From positions 1-33,530 of the forward strand of contig CAYYAQ010000050.1 of NCBI GenBank assembly GCA_964469555.1: a stretch of DNA of 33,530 nucleotides, in the 5' to 3' direction. Below the pieces are notes generated by a model. That model was not told the origin of the DNA and did no database searches. It worked only from the letters and a program-made list of their open reading frames with translations. Positions 33,012 to 33,530 of the stretch are shown here, one piece after another. This stretch comes from CAYYAQ01 sp964469555. Its GTDB lineage: Bacteria > Planctomycetota > UBA1135 > UBA2386. Both the position numbers and the translations under genes were made by a program. The first letter of the stretch is position 1, and the number at the start of each line of letters is the position of its first letter.

Positions 33012-33530
33012 ATGACTCATCCAACGACCAAACGACCGATCCTGACCCGCGCGCTCGGTAGACCGGGAGCGATCGCGGTGGTTTTGGGGAGCGTGATCGG
33101 CTCGGGGATCTTCTTCGTACCCGCGAAGGTCGCGGAGAACCTCGGCCAATTCGAGTGGGTGATCGCCGTGTGGGTGGTCGGCGGCGTGCTCTGCATGCTC
33201 GGTGCGCTGAGCCTGGCCGAGCTCGCGGCGATGATTCCGCGAGCCGGTGGGCTCTACGTGTACTTGAAGGAGGCGTATGGGAAGCTCGTCGCGTTCCTCT
33301 ACGGCTGGAGCCTGTTCTTGGTCGTCCGACCAGCGGCGACGGGCGCGTTGGCGACGGTGTTCGCGACGTCTCTCCCGGTGTCGGAGGCGTGGAAGGTCGT
33401 GATCTCGGTTGGCGTGATCGCGTTGCTCGCGACGATCAACGTGATGGGGGTCGCGTGGGGCGGTCGGGTGCAGATGCTGACGACGGTGATCAAGGTCGCT
33501 TTCCTGTTGTTCATCGCGCTCGTGCCATGG
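33012..33530 (+). CDS. APC-family amino-acid permease (3' end outside window)
   Basis: The first 173 residues of a membrane transporter. The opening RALGRPGAIAVVLGSVIGSGIFFVPAKVAENL is the first APC transmembrane helix with the substrate-binding GSGIF break. Further helices are WVIAVWVVGGVLCMLGALSLAELAAMIP (with RAGGLYVYLKEAYG after it), VAFLYGWSLFLVV and VVISVGVIALLATINVMG. The pattern fits the LAT-like/APC superfamily of amino-acid transporters. The frame is open to the window edge. The ATG at 33012 starts just before the conserved region; nothing in the upstream 80 bases identifies a promoter. Confidence 0.88.
   Translation, partial: MTHPTTKRPILTRALGRPGAIAVVLGSVIGSGIFFVPAKVAENLGQFEWVIAVWVVGGVLCMLGALSLAELAAMIPRAGGLYVYLKEAYGKLVAFLYGWSLFLVVRPAATGALATVFATSLPVSEAWKVVISVGVIALLATINVMGVAWGGRVQMLTTVIKVAFLLFIALVPW

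Overview
The window is about 33.5 kb of high-GC bacterial DNA with short gaps, few clear Shine-Dalgarno sequences and many start/stop overlaps. A member of the Planctomycetota is the best guess. The reasons are a planctomycete-type sigma factor overlapping a large membrane-anchored Ser/Thr kinase gene, lipoprotein SGNH/sialidase and esterase fusions, and a secreted S8 protease. This assignment is inferred from gene content and is not proven. I saw no tRNA, rRNA, CRISPR array or insertion sequence.

Layout, left to right: a secreted alpha/beta-hydrolase + SGNH-hydrolase fusion (minus, cut by the left edge), divergent from a proline iminopeptidase + SDR pair; a GNAT acetyltransferase; a decayed glycosyltransferase; a secreted subtilase followed by a strong hairpin; an iron-storage pair, bfd and bfr, each preceded by the same inverted repeat; a four-gene NAD-salvage operon (pncB-nadE-pncA-nrtR, minus) with a 21-bp palindrome just in front of pncB; a Ser/Thr kinase gene coupled to its sigma-factor gene; an SGNH + sialidase lipoprotein; a repeat-rich lipoprotein overlapping a GT4 glycosyltransferase; a short decayed stretch; aminopeptidase N and ElbB; an outer-membrane barrel followed by a small lipoprotein gene with two in-frame TGA codons; an orphan lipoprotein; a YjjG-type nucleotidase; a dual-CDGSH iron-sulfur protein; a PHP-type lipoprotein coupled to a DegT aminotransferase; KDPG aldolase behind a frameshifted secreted protein; and an APC amino-acid permease cut by the right edge.

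The most striking item is at 26060-26407. A 40-codon lipoprotein start runs into TGA-ACT-TGA and continues open in the same frame for 72 more codons. The combined product has a beta-alpha-beta-beta-alpha-beta pattern like heavy-metal-associated (HMA/MerP-like) domains, with the two TGAs where HMA proteins carry metal-binding cysteines. A hairpin with a single bulged U follows the second TGA at the spacing of bacterial SECIS elements. I read it as a candidate double-selenocysteine (U-x-U) lipoprotein. The second notable item is an inverted repeat, TTGAG-N7-CTCAA, seen in front of bfd (twice) and bfr (once, imperfect), with a similar copy between two unrelated divergent genes near 18.7 kb.
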